Made by a program: the position numbers and the translations under genes
Notes under the pieces: model-generated
Seen by the model: the letters and a program-made list of their open reading frames with translations, nothing else
What the model was told of the DNA's origin: nothing
The model's database searches: none
Assembly (NCBI RefSeq): GCF_008831285.2
Contig: NC_045144.1
Location: forward strand, 15,301,858 to 15,365,857
DNA length: 64,000 nucleotides
Direction: 5' to 3'
DNA from: Nymphaea colorata
Lineage: Eukaryota; Streptophyta; Magnoliopsida; Nymphaeales; Nymphaeaceae
Part shown: positions 21,540 to 32,640 of the stretch, piece by piece
Position numbering within the stretch: the stretch's first letter is position 1
How the letters are laid out: the number at the start of each line of letters is the position of its first letter

Positions 21540-22240
21540 TCCGTCTCGACCGCTCTGCCTCCTCCTCCGACCACCCTTTTACCCCCTTCGTTGCCTTTTC
21601 CTCTTGAGTTCGTTGATGCCGCCGTCGCAGCTCTCAGGCCGAGCCATCCTTTAGCTCGGACCTTCCCCCACCACGACCATTTCCAGCAGAGAAGCGCCGT
21701 CAATGGCCGACCACGGTTCCCCGGAGAGGCGCTAGGGCTCGTGTTCGGCAATGTACCGACGGGCCCGGATCGGAACGGTGGGCGGCTGCGGAGGTTTGGG
21801 ACCACAGGCTGCGAAGTAGACCATCAGGGCACTGTGGAGTTTGGCGGAGGGCATCGGGGTCATTCTGGTTCTGCTGCTGAACACACCGACGGCTTCATAA
21901 ACGATGCGGTTTTGGGGGGAATTGAGTATGGCGGAGGGTTTGGTGGGCATGGTGGTGCTGGTGTAGCTAATCGAGGGCTTCATCGAAAAGGAATGACGAA
22001 CTTCGGTGGCGGTAGTGGAAAAGGAACAGTCGGGTTTGAGCTCGCAAACCGTTGCTGTTGCCAGCAGGCAGTATGGGGCTGGGGAATCCAAGACAAGTAA
22101 TGAAGCAAAGACAGTTAACGAGAGTGAATGGTGCTGCTGATCCTGATAAAACTGGGGATGCAATAAAGTCCACTGTTCAGGTTCTTGGAAATCATTTAAG
22201 TAACGGCGCCAACGTTGCATTTGAATTATTAGATGGTGAG
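21540..22240 (+). other. GC-rich gene-like fragment, unknown
   Basis: About 700 bp with high GC and codon-like texture in an AT-rich region. The plus frame has a Pro- and Leu-rich start and then a Gly-rich stretch (GGGFGGHGGAG), with a frame break near 22100. After it, another frame reads GDAIKSTVQVLGNHLSNGAN and VAFELLDG, ending at a good GTGAGT donor (about 22235). It looks like the 5' end and first exon of a host gene that was captured. I do not recognise the gene. The minus-strand frames across it are probably shadows. Confidence 0.35.
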
Positions 22241-23185
22241 TAAAAAGACGACCGCAAAGTTATATATGTCGGAAATAAAACAAAAAAAAAGACATATTTT
22301 TAAAAAATAAATAAATAATTTTGATAATTATATAAAAATAAAGTAAATGAGAAATTAAAAAAACATTGAAAAATGACTAGATAAACAAAAAAAATCATAT
22401 TACAAATTGATGCATATGCATATTAGTTTCAGCCTCTAGCTCAATAAGTATACGGAGTACTACTGTTAACAAACAGTGGCAGTAGTGGCAGTACGTAGGC
22501 TGTGATAATTTTAGTGAAATGACGGCTTCTTCATCTCTTCAAAATTTACTATGACTTAGAAAAGTAATGGCCATACTTGTGCCCTTAACGCCTCTCCTTA
22601 TGCCATAAACAAATTGCAAGCAGTTCCCTCGAGCTAAGATTTGAACCCACTCGACCAAAATATATTTAGTAGGAAGGGGAATTTTCAAGAAAAGGGAGAA
22701 ACTAATCAATGATGAAATGCAACAAGAAAAGGGGGAAACTACTCGATGATGAAATGCAAGGGGGAAACTAATCAATGACCACTGAAAAAATCTTCTGGCC
22801 GCCGGCGATTCCTGTCAGCCTCTCGTCGACCGCCCTCGCGTCACCGCTCGTCCGTCCGGCGACTTTCCTCTTCACTGTCTTTGAATGAGTAGATGCATTA
22901 CAAAGAAAAACGTTCGGCTGAAGGAGGAGAGGCAAGGAGAAAATGAATCAAGAGAAGGAGGAAAGGAATTGATTTTAACCCTAAGCCTTTTTCTTGGGTA
23001 AAAATACGTTTTTGCCATTAAAAGGGGCGATCAGATTTAAAACAAACCAAATCTTTTATAAAATTATCACAAAAAATGGCATCTTTTAAAAAAACGTGTA
23101 TTAAACGCAAAAAAAACGTGTATTAAACGCCGAATAAAACGGGAATAAGACGCGTTTTTTTCAAAAAAAACGGTAAAAAATAAAA

Positions 23186-23213
23186 ACGCATATAAAACGC
23201 GTTTTATATGCGT
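23186..23213. repeat. 28-bp perfect palindrome
   Basis: The sequence from ACGCATATAAAACG to its exact complement reads the same on both strands with no loop. It sits in a run of AAACGC and AACGTG words that form a larger imperfect foldback (about 23090-23240), perhaps the centre of a small foldback element. Confidence 0.8.
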
Positions 23214-23405
23214 CTTACACATTTTTTTAAAGACGTGCGACGAGTTTAAAAAAATGGCATAGCATGTAATATTTATAAAAGATTTTTGAATAGCAACAGT
23301 ATCATGCAGAGATTAATGTGTTGAAATCTGCTTGGATGTTGAAATCGCCGACAATTTTTGTGCGAACAATAAGGATTACCGCATAGATTTTCCCTTATGA
23401 TCATT

Positions 23406-23445
23406 GCTCTCTCTCTCTCTCTCTCTGCTTGTGTGTGTGTGTAAT
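23406..23445. repeat. (CT)n and (GT)n microsatellites
   Basis: A run of TC repeats is followed closely by a short TG run. Confidence 0.85.
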
Positions 23446-24282
23446 GTTCGTACTGTGAATTTGGTAAAATCACATTGGTCCAATTAAAAAACTTGCATGT
23501 CATTTGACAACAACTTCTTAATTGACAAGTAAATATTCAGACTGCCTCAATATGGAGAGTGATTGGGTGTCTAAATCAATTAGAACCTTGCCCTTCCAAA
23601 ATGTAACCAAACTAAAAAACAAGTTTCCTAAAACTTTTTCCTAGTTATCAAACTCAGAAACAAGTTTGAAGGAAATTTGTTTCCCAGTCATCACACACAC
23701 ACACAGAAAATTGAGGATGAGAAAGATCTTTTCCATTCCATTATTTCAAAAAATTTATTTTCAAAATCCTTTTTTCCATTCCAAGTTTCTAATCCATCAA
23801 ACAGTCCCTAAAGACATTTTGCCAAATAGAAGAAACAACATGCCTATTAAAGATAAACTGGTTACGTGCACAGCCCTAGGAATAAAACATTGTGTACAAT
23901 AGTGTATAGTGGTTAAAATACGTTTTGTAAACTAAACAAAAAGAGACAAAAATGGATTATGAAAAAGTTACAAGTATAACATATATATTTCTATATTAAA
24001 AATTTCTAAAATACTCCAACCTTTTCCTTCTCTCATCTGTTGCTTTATTCCGAACCTGATTATATACGCTATCCTTATCTATGAAATTTCATGTGCCATT
24101 CTAATCATGACAAAAAATGCTTATGATTAATATAAAAAAGAAACTTTTTGTAAGAACAACAAAAAAACAAAAAAAGATTTGGTGATTTGATAAAGGTAAA
24201 GATTGTCAGTCCATGTAACTACATCGTTATAACCAATATACCTCTTTAAGCAGTAAAAAAGTGTTTTTGTTTTTTTTTTTTC

Positions 24283-24650
24283 AGCTCATAGCATTATCTC
24301 ATTATCTCATAAATATTCCAGTATCTAATAAACATTATCTTATACTAATGTTTAATGTTATTTCCTATATTTGTCTGATATCTCATTATTTCGTAAATAT
24401 TTTATTATCTCATAAATATTATCTTATACTTGTTGTGCATCATCGTATACATCTGTCTTTTATCTCATTATCTCATAAATCTTTTGTTATCTCATAAACA
24501 TTATTTCATACTTATGTTTAGCATTATCTCATACATCCATTCGTCCGCTATCTTATTATCTTAATATTTTGTTATCTCATAAACATTATCTGGTATTTAT
24601 TTGTTATTTCATATATATTTTTATCTCACATACATTCATATGCAATCTTT
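24283..24650 (+). repeat. 84-bp satellite array, copy 2 (unit II)
   Basis: About four monomers built from TTATCTCATTATCTCATAAA and related words, diverged from the other arrays. It is preceded by a poly-T tract and a conserved flank that also borders the arrays at 40617 and 1-288. Confidence 0.8.
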
Positions 24651-24659
24651 GAGCATAAA

Positions 24660-26285
24660 AGTAAAGGTGCATGTTAGTAGTAGGGGTTCACATTCGGCGT
24701 ATGCTCGTTCCATACACGGATGTTATGTATAGAACTCAATTCCATCCTATTCGGTCGCTCCACATTTTGCTTTTGTTTGAGCCCCTTTGGGCAGCCTGAT
24801 GGAAGAAAAAGATGAAGACGAAGAAAAACTTATTTTGAATAGCAATATGGTGGTCATGGAAGATTGGAAACTCAAACCTCTTCATGGCAGCAAGTGAAAT
24901 ATGAGCATGAGACTGGCTCTGGTGCTATTTCCAAGCACCAAAACAATAACTGGCAACAGGTGATTTCCTAGTCAGAGACTACCATTAATGAGATGAGTTA
25001 CATGCACATGCCTGGTGTCTATGCAATAAAGTACACTCAAGAAGAAAAGAAGATTTATTGGGGTATTTTAGAAAATTTATGTAAAGATATGTACATTTTA
25101 AACTTCAAACATTTTCATAATATTCTGTTCATCCTTCTATTTTTTTTTTCTTTTTTACTTTACCATGGGCATTTTGGTAATGCAATAGGCATGTGCATGT
25201 AACCCGCTTCAATAATTAATAACTGCGTTTTAATTAGGAGCACCAGACCAGAGCTGTCCTGTTTTGTTGTATTGTCTTTTTTGCATGTAGGATGAAGAGT
25301 TGGACCAATATTTTCATCTTACAAATCATTATCTAAGATTTCCCTTCTGTTTGCTAGTTGCGTGGAAAATTTCTAAATGATTTTCCTTCTTGGTGATCAA
25401 GATAAGTTGTTAGCCCAATGAAATTTGTTTGAAATGTGAAGATGGTTAACAAAGATTGTCGGCCTGAAAACTGATCGTCCGCGGAAGATCGCTGAGAACA
25501 TTGAGATTTTGAAACGGTAGGAAACTGACGCGTTTAAGAGTGAAGTTGGCATTAATCGATTAGTTGCATTAACATATTGATTTTTTGTGTAGTAATTTAT
25601 AGGTTTCCTTCTTGTTTTTAGTTGGAAAACCAAAACCATTACTAGTTTGGCCATTAGTCTATATTGATTGGAAAACAAAAACAAAAATAAGAACATTGTT
25701 TAATTATATTATTAGGTTGCCGATGAGTGTAAATTAGTTGAAAAACAAAAAAAATTAATTAATGGTTGGAAAAAGGCCAACAACCTAATCTATTATCAAC
25801 AAGCACCAATAGAAACATGTTCCCTTCTATGTCACAAAAGCACGAGCACAAGTTGGATAGGGGCATGGGCAGTACAAGTATGACAATTTTATAAAATCTT
25901 GATATGAGTGCGGCAAAAACTAGACCCTTTAGTATTTGGACACTTAAGTTAGGGATAAAAATCTTTCCCTTTCATATTTTGCTAAAAAATATTTTTAAAT
26001 ATCCTAATATATTGATAAAAACTATTTTAATATAAAACATGCTTTGAATCAAGTTTTTTTTTTTTGAAAAATGTCTATTTTTTATTATCAAAATGTTGAT
26101 GTTATGAGAGCCATTCATTTTAATTAATTATAAAAACATTACTAAAACCCAAAAAATGATCAACTTAATATATATTTTGCATGATCAATCTATCTTTAAG
26201 ATCATATTAGTAAGGTTAGATTTCCTTAAAAAACACTTTAAATATAATATTTAAAAGGTCTGGACTTATTGGTTTGGTTTCTACC
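24660..26285. other. Unit II distal flank, no gene
   Basis: Matches 40985-42310 (direct) and 56620-57420 (inverted) with many small gaps, e.g. at GAGATGAGTTACATGCACA and GAGTTGGACCAATATTTTC. All open frames are broken differently between copies, which argues against coding. Confidence 0.65.
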
Positions 26286-26288
26286 AAT

Positions 26289-26291
<3 letters not shown>

Positions 26292-26328
<37 letters not shown>
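26292..26328. repeat. (TA)n microsatellite
   Basis: TA run at the left edge of a 330-bp mixed-composition segment that is absent from the equivalent place in unit IV. Confidence 0.9.
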
Positions 26329-26331
<3 letters not shown>

Positions 26332-26653
26332 CCATGACTCTAGACTCATCAGAGCCGCCCGAGCGGCTGTAACTGTCCATGTTTTTGTTTTTTGTTTGCA
26401 CTCTTCTCTCTCTTCCCGACCTGTCCCTCCCTTTCTCAACTCCTCCATCCCACCAACCCTCAGCCATTCCGATAGAGGCCCGGTGCAGCCGCCGGCATCG
26501 AGGAATGGAGCCAGCAGCAGCCTCCCAAAATGCTGGTGGGAGTGAGGGAGATGAGGCAGGAAAGGAGTGAGCATGATGGGAGAAATGATCGGGAAGGGAG
26601 AAAAAATTTTTTAAAAATTAAGGATCGGACAGTGCTGATTATCTGTCCATTTG

Positions 26654-26656
<3 letters not shown>

Positions 26657-26713
<57 letters not shown>
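26657..26713. repeat. (TA)n microsatellite
   Basis: TA run of about 28 repeats. Together with the tract at 26292 it brackets a GC-richer insert (26330-26640), suggesting insertion into or expansion from a TA target. Confidence 0.9.
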
Positions 26714-26714
<1 letters not shown>

Positions 26715-26799
26715 TTCCAAGGTTCCTACATTGCTCCATTGCTCAATTTGCTACTCCTCATTTCTATGGCAGAAGGAGTCCCAGCGCTATGACAATTCT

Positions 26800-26925
26800 A
26801 ATGCCACGTTTAGTGACAGTATAATACAAAAACTATTGGTGATATCAGAAAAGGGTTTATTGACGTTTTTGCAGTTTTTACTGACAGTTTTGGTCATCAG
26901 TAACGACATGTTAGTTCAAACGTAA
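26800..26925. repeat. Transposon-like fragment related to 60955-61070
   Basis: A phrase with ATAATACAAAAACTATTGG, then GGTTTATTGACGTTTTTGCA and CATCAGTAACGA, recurs at 60960-61050 and more weakly at 60625-60700 and 53012-53050. The words resemble subterminal repeats of the CACTA-like end at 16230. Probably remnants of a small non-autonomous element. Confidence 0.45.
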
Positions 26926-26980
26926 AACTCAAAGGATGATTACTAGATTAACATAGAGATGTATCGTGATGTATGAGAGG

Positions 26981-27070
26981 AAGAAATTAAATTAATTTAA
27001 CTGCCACAACAATTCAGAAAAATTTAAGAAATTAAATTAATTTAACTGCCACAACAATTCAGAAAAATTT
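26981..27070. repeat. 45-bp tandem duplication
   Basis: Two almost perfect copies, starting AAGAAATTAAATTAATTTAA and ending CAATTCAGAAAAATTT. The related place at about 61130-61175 has one copy, so this is a local event. Confidence 0.85.
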
Positions 27071-27519
27071 CAAGAAATTTTGATTGTAGAGCTTCGTGGA
27101 GATAGCAACATGCCGATATGTTTGAAGCCAATATTTGTAATTGTACATATTAGATTGGGTCGCTGGCCTTCCTCTATCATTAGTCAATGCTTTTTTCTTT
27201 TCCAACTAATATAGAATAATTGGAAATATTAACCTAGTCATTGTGGAAATTTAAGTTTAATGACGCCATGCCTTGGTTTTGTCCTTCAATATTGCTTTCT
27301 TTAGATAACTTTGACATTGCCATTTAGAATTTACTCAGTATATTATTTTAGGTAGATTGCCATTAGCATTAAACAAGCTAGCTAGCTAATCAAAATTTTC
27401 TTAAGATAAAGACGTTAATCAAGTTATCTTTAAGTTTTAGCTAAGTTTTCTTTAATTTATTTATGTGCTCGAGCTTAGGAAATAGGAATATAGAGAAATA
27501 GGTAAAAACGAAACACTTA

Positions 27520-27830
27520 GGTCATGGATAAAAACCAGACCCATTAGTTTTTTGGTGAAAAGTTATTTTAAATAAAATATAAATAACTTAATATACTTAT
27601 GAAAACTATTTTGATATAAAACGTACTTTGAATCAAGTTGTTTTTATGAAAAATGTCTTCTATTATCAAAATGATGATGCAACTAGAGCCATTCATTTTT
27701 ACTTATTATAAAAACAATATAACTCAAAAACAAGATCAACTTAATACATATTTTGCACCAGCTTACCCTTAAGATCATATTGGTAAGGTTAGATTTAAAA
27801 AAAACCACTTTAAATATCATAGTTAATAGG
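27520..27830 (+). repeat. Dispersed AT-rich repeat S (one of about seven copies)
   Basis: About 300 bp running from CATGGATAAAAACCAGAC through TTTGATATAAAAC, TTGAATCAAGTTG, AGAGCCATTCATTTTT and GATCATATTGGTAAGG. Other copies: 25975-26265, 42395-42690, 43015-43335 and 61695-61875 on plus; 55750-55930 and 56270-56520 on minus. Within units II, IV and VI two copies form a direct pair. No coding capacity. Confidence 0.65.
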
Positions 27831-30080
27831 TCTGGTATTGTCCCTGACCGAATTTCTACCGATAACTCATACATACTATTACACACACACACACACACAT
27901 ATGTATATATATGTGTGTGTGTGTGTTATGGCTTAAAAAGAACAGGTGGCGTCTCTCAAAGGACACAGCTTTCAGTTGCCCTCAAAACATGAAAATTTAA
28001 TTGAACAGACAAATAATGATAAATCAATTGAAACTCAAACTCTACAACTATCTTTCGTAGAATAAAGACGACAAACTTCCTTCCATATTTGAGTTCGTAA
28101 TATTTATCAAAAGAGGTACTAATAGATCTAGATAAGACAGAAGATGATTTAGCCTAATAATATAGTAAATTCAAAGGAAGCTTATTTCTCCATAAAATCA
28201 AGAAATACACCCCTATTTCCTGTATCTTAGACAAATGGATCTTCAGTTTGCTGCTAACTTTGAACATGCATAACATGTGCTAAATGGTACCTGCCCAATG
28301 TTTCCTCTATTTCTTTCGCAATACATAATACTAATTTTGAGCACAGTAATGTTGTTTCAGTTGGATTTTTAGATGCAAGATAGCATGGTCAAATACATAT
28401 TGTGGGCAGCATAGCAAACAGGTCTTCATGAGATATGTGGTGGACATATATATGATCATTTTAAAGTAGTACAAGGGGACCGGTAAGCATTTTACTAAGT
28501 CTGGATAGATATGGGTCTGTTCTACAATTCTGGTGCATTACAGGGTTTGTGTGATGACTAAAATGCTCTTAATAAAGGAAGAAGATTTTTAAAAGGACAA
28601 AAAGGGAATTATAAAAATGTTAAAACTAAAAAATGTACATGCTTTTATAAAAAATTTCTGAAATATCTCAACCCCTTTTTTTCTTTTTTAGTACATACTT
28701 GTTACGTGCACAAAGGTGTGCATGTGACTAGATCTTGTTTCAAACACGTTACACTACTCAAAAAAAAGCTAGCTGGCCAGGAGTCGGTCCAAAACCAGTA
28801 GAAAACAAGAAATTTTCATTTTAGCTTCAGTTTGTGTTATATATCATACAGGGAAACTGTTGCGTTTTACGTTGTCCAACAGACGAATAATGACAAATCA
28901 ATTGAAATTCAAAACTCTACAAAAATATTTTAAAGGATGAAGACGACAAACGTTTATAGTTGAGTTCATAGTATTAACAACAATAATTATACATATCGTG
29001 AATTCGAAGGAACTTTCCTTCCTTTTGGATAAAAGCAATAAGTATACCGCTGTTTCCTGTATATTTGACAAGTGGTTCTGCAATTTGCAGATATTATTAT
29101 ATGGACTATACATTGAACATGCACAACATGTGCAAAATAGAACCTGGTTATGTACGCTATGCGCGAAAGTTTGTCGGATAATAACAAAAACGCTTTTGTA
29201 TGATAGAAATCCAGAAACCTTTTGTAAAGACAAAAAAAGACCATTCTTTTTCAAAAATTTCAATAATGTTCCCTTTTTCCTTTTGGTGTACGTTTGTTGC
29301 ATGCATCAAACGGCACACGCAACTCAAATGACATCTGCCCATTGTTTCCGCTATTTCTTTTGCAATATATCATACTAATTTTGTACAGTCATGTTCGTTC
29401 TCTCCGTTGGATCTTCAGGTGCAAGATAGCAAGAGAGTATTGTGGGCTTCATGGGTAAGAAGAATCACAAATAGGTCTTCAAGAGATATCCGGTGGATAT
29501 ATGGTTATTTCAAGTTGGACAAAAGTTTTTCCCAAGTTCTTAACGTCTGAAAATGATCAGGAAGTGAAGTCAGATTTGGAATGGTCGCAAAAGGCAGCTA
29601 CCGATTTTCAAAACTTATAGATAAGTGAGTCCAGCCTGTATAGACATGGGTCCGTTGAAGACGTTTAGTGTTTCGTCGACAAGATGTGGGCCTGAGAGAT
29701 GGAATATACATACTTTTATGCAAAGTTTCTACAATATCTCAATCTCTTCTAAGCTAGTTGTGCACGCTTTGTTGGTGCATGAATTTTTCGTGCGTCAATA
29801 TGGTTAATAATGAAAATACCTTCAATTAAAATAAAAAAAAACTTTTTGTAAGACAAAAAAATCAATATAGAAAAAAAAAACTAAAAAATAAGTTTTTTTT
29901 TATAATTACTAAACGATCCCCACTCTTTTAACGTATATGGATTGCATGAGCCTCGGAAGTCACTCTCGAACCTTCCGTCAACTCGATCTTGCTTCAAACG
30001 CGTCAGAAACGCTAGCGAGCTGAGAGTCAGTCCAAAACCAGGTGAAACCGCTAGGTTATGAACTTAAAAACTGAATGAAG
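27831..30080. repeat. Upstream repeat block R (copy 2), before unit III
   Basis: Homologous to 16830-18235 and 43335-46100. Contains several copies of the ATTATAAAAATGT motif block (28600, 29240, 29700), each near GTGCACAAAGGTGTGCATG or a variant. Frames in this block differ between copies, and the 134-codon minus frame at 28898-29302 is not preserved, so no gene is called. Confidence 0.6.
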
Positions 30081-30221
30081 AATTCTAACACTGCGGCACT
30101 GCATGCCCACAACCGCTGGCCGCCCATGGGAAGGCTTTTCAGCTTCTTCTTCTTCTTCCTCAGTCATCTCTCTTCAATTAATGCGTTTCTTAACAATCCA
30201 AACACTCGATGTACGTAGCAA

Positions 30222-30288
30222 GCCGCAGCGGGTCAATGATTTTGTAGATCATTTTGCCAACTAGGTGGAACAGCAGGTCTATATATAT
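30222..30288 (+). promoter_or_regulatory. Core promoter of PP2 gene 4
   Basis: GCCGCAGCGGGTCAATGAT, then CATTTTGCCAA, then a TATATATA box (about 30280-30288) some 75 bp upstream of the ATG. The order matches genes 1 and 2 although intervening bases have diverged, which points to selection on the block. Confidence 0.5.
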
Positions 30289-30361
30289 GAAGTTCGTCAT
30301 ACTATGCTGTGGATCATCATTCTTTACTCATCAATCCTCCGATTCTCATCGTCTGTCAGCC

Positions 30362-31811
30362 ATGTTCCGATCCTTCGTCCTTTCTCCCAAGTCTGTCACC
30401 GTTGCATGGGCAGACCACCCAGAGTACTGGAAGGTGTCTTCCATGCACAACTCCCGGTATTTTGAACCCCAACCCACCCGTCTCACTCACTCTCTCTCTC
30501 TCTCTCTATCATAGACATGCATACAAACGCATTGGGTCCTTTTTTTTACTGCAGTCTCTTTTTTAGGGTGTTACAGTTTTACCCACCAATTGGGTATTTC
30601 TGTCTCTTTCAATTGATGAACAGGGTTTTGCGTTGTTATTTTGATTAAATTTGTGAATGCATATTGATGATAGTGTCGTCGTCATCGTCAATTTGCAACT
30701 GACATTGGTTGAGTCGGGCAGGAAAATGATAGTATGATGCGTATGGGGTTAATTCCTTCGTTTGCTTCAATAAAAAATAGGTTTTTCTTTCTTTTTCACC
30801 TCAGATTATTATTTAATGAGTTACTGCATATGGGTTATTAGTTTTTTCTCAAATATTTTATTCAGTCATGTAGCTCATCAAATTCTACATAAATCGTCAT
30901 AAACTGTTATTAATTAGGCCAACTGAATTTTGATTTTTATATTTATACTTTTATGAAAAAAAAAATTTGAATGACTTTCAGCAATTGTCTGAAGGGATTA
31001 ACCATTAAATTAAAAAAACCATTTTCCTCGGCCCTCTATTTTTTAATTATATTATCAGCACATGCTCTTCGAAAATACCATAGTTGCACATTTTCTTCAT
31101 GAAATTATAAGCCCTAATGACGTATAAATTCTACGTCATCCATATAATAATATCGAAAAATGGCATGAATTTTTAAGAGCATGGATATCTATCTATCAAT
31201 CTGATCTAATCACTGCGTTAAATTTTACCATGCTTACAAATATCTAATAGACTTCCTTCTGTACACTTGGTATCATGGATGACAGTTTTGAACCAGGGTA
31301 GGCTAGTTATTAGTTGCAGCATCTCCATAGGTTTCTTTTTGTATCAGCATTCCGTGATGATTTTTTGACACAATCAACAGTGATGATTTTTTGATCATCT
31401 TGTTGTTGACAATCAAAATGTGGCAGGTTCTCACAGAAAGCAGAGCTTTTACAAGTCTGCTGGCTGCAAATCCAGGGCACGTTTGATACGGCAATACTCG
31501 AGAAAGATACCACATACTCACTCCTCTATTTCTTCAAGCACAATGATAAAGCATCAGGTTTAGAAAACGGAGCGGAGGTTTCTCTCTCACTGAAAGATGG
31601 GAAGACGATCTGCAAACGCCAAGTGCATCTGAAACCCGGCAGCTCCGACTTCATAAAACAGGATGGAGAAGAATGGCTTGCAATTGAGGCGGGGACGTTT
31701 CAGCCATCTGGCATTACTCGCGATATCAGTTTTAATCTGCTGGATTGCAGCAGTAACTGGAAGAGTGGTCTCGTGTTTGCTGGAGTAGAGATTCGTGCTG
31801 TCTCGACTTGA
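30362..31811 (+). CDS. PP2-type lectin (phloem protein 2-like), gene 4
   Basis: Exon 1 is 30362-30456, the intron 30457-31426 (970 bp) and exon 2 31427-31811; 159 residues. The intron splits the same Arg codon as in genes 1 and 2. PP2 blocks: FVLSPKSVTVAWADHPEYW, AELLQVCWLQIQGTFDTAIL, YSLLYFFKHND, VHLKPGSSDFI, EEWLAIEAGTF and GLVFAGVEIR. It belongs to a second subclass (Gln for Asp in LLDVCW, KPGSSDF for NPGSPDL). The start is the first ATG, in the position of the second Met of gene 1. No F-box, signal peptide or membrane span. It differs from gene 5 by no residue that I could see. The intron contains a (CT)n run right after exon 1 but no (TA)n tract, unlike the gene 1 class. Confidence 0.9.
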
Positions 31812-32097
31812 TCTTATGCTTCGACGAACAAGTGGTTCCCAAAACGTGCTCCATCGTCAACACATCTTTGGATTGGGAGTCCTATAGTGCCCATTTGTGT
31901 TTATCTACCGGTTTATTCCGTATTGTGTTTGTCTTATGGTGATAAAGGGGGGATGTGTCGATCCACATTGTATTTGATTTGTGTATTTTATATTGTTGTG
32001 GATTCCAAAATTACCAGGTCCAACAAACATGGATTTTGGGTCCTAGGCCAACTTGTCTTGCTTGTGTAGTGATCATTTGTTGTGTTGTTTCGTGAGA

Positions 32098-32103
32098 AAT
32101 AAA
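32098..32103 (+). terminator. poly(A) signal of PP2 gene 4
   Basis: AATAAA 290 bp after the stop; the nearer site used in gene 2 reads GATAAA here. The gene 5 copy (48134-48139) is identical. Confidence 0.45.
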
Positions 32104-32439
32104 GTGGATCCAACATAAATTCAAGCCACTTAATCCCTACTTTCAACTTGAGCATATAAGCCTCATATTATTCTGCCATGTTAACCATACAAGTGCAAGT
32201 TGATTAACCAGAAGAAAAATGTCCATTAGCTTAATAAAGAAAACTTTTTTTTTTTTTTACTGAAATGCTTCCAAGAGTGTCTGAATATACTTGATATGAT
32301 ATCTAATTGCCATAATATTATTGTTATCATCATTCCCTAAATACTTGGACATGACCTTAGATGAACATAATGTTCTTGACCAAAAAGGGTTAACCAGAAG
32401 TAATTGGTAAAAGTAAATGGAAATAAAACATGACCAAAA

Positions 32440-32640
32440 ACCAAATCTTCTCAATGGAAGAAGGTGGGTTGGAGTTTGGTGGCCAAGATAAGATTAAACC
32501 AATTTGTTCCAATTATTTTTCTAACCTTTTTGGCTCTACAGATGGCTCGGGGGAGACACTTCCAGGTCTATGGGATAGAGAGATCGTTTCAGAGACAGAA
32601 AACCAGGTGGTAGAAATGACTGCCTTGGTGACCTAGGTTT
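32440..32640 (+). pseudogene. Possible LINE ORF2 fragment (unit III)
   Basis: A 68-codon open stretch includes ICSNYFSNLFGSTDGSGE and ENQVVEMTALVT. This resembles the linker between endonuclease and reverse transcriptase in plant L1-like elements (a Y-F-x-N-L-F motif, then an N-x-x-L and T pair). Nothing of the RT core follows. An identical copy is at 48476-48676. Weak call from one motif. Confidence 0.4.

Larger units (their letters stand above)
21540..23865. other. Insert of about 2.3 kb specific to unit II
   Basis: Unit IV runs from GGTTGACTC (39980) through about 200 bp to ATTGTGCACA (about 40235), while unit II replaces that stretch with 2.3 kb between 21540 and 23865. The insert opens with 700 bp of GC-rich, gene-like sequence, contains a second GC-rich patch (22795-22865) and an AT-rich foldback (23090-23240) with a perfect palindrome. 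Its origin is not identified; a gene-fragment-bearing DNA transposon is one possibility, but no terminal inverted repeats were found. Confidence 0.55.

Noticed and set aside
21456..22100. 214-codon plus-strand frame and overlapping 150- and 162-codon minus frames
   Set aside because: High GC makes all frames open. The plus frame begins in the PP2 flank and continues into the insert, so it cannot be a natural gene as it stands. Kept only as a gene-like fragment of unknown origin.
28898..29302. 134-codon minus frame in R block
   Set aside because: The homologous blocks at 17000-18000 and 44900-45400 break the frame; AT-rich, no motif.
30489..30508. (CT)n run after PP2 gene 4 exon 1, considered as a coding repeat in a longer first exon
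   Set aside because: It lies after the conserved CG/GT donor and is length-variable between genes 4 and 5, so it is intronic.
32440..32640. Considered as a 68-residue gene conserved between units III and V
   Set aside because: Identity is explained by the recent duplication; the YFSNLF motif points to a LINE linker instead, reported only as a weak pseudogene.
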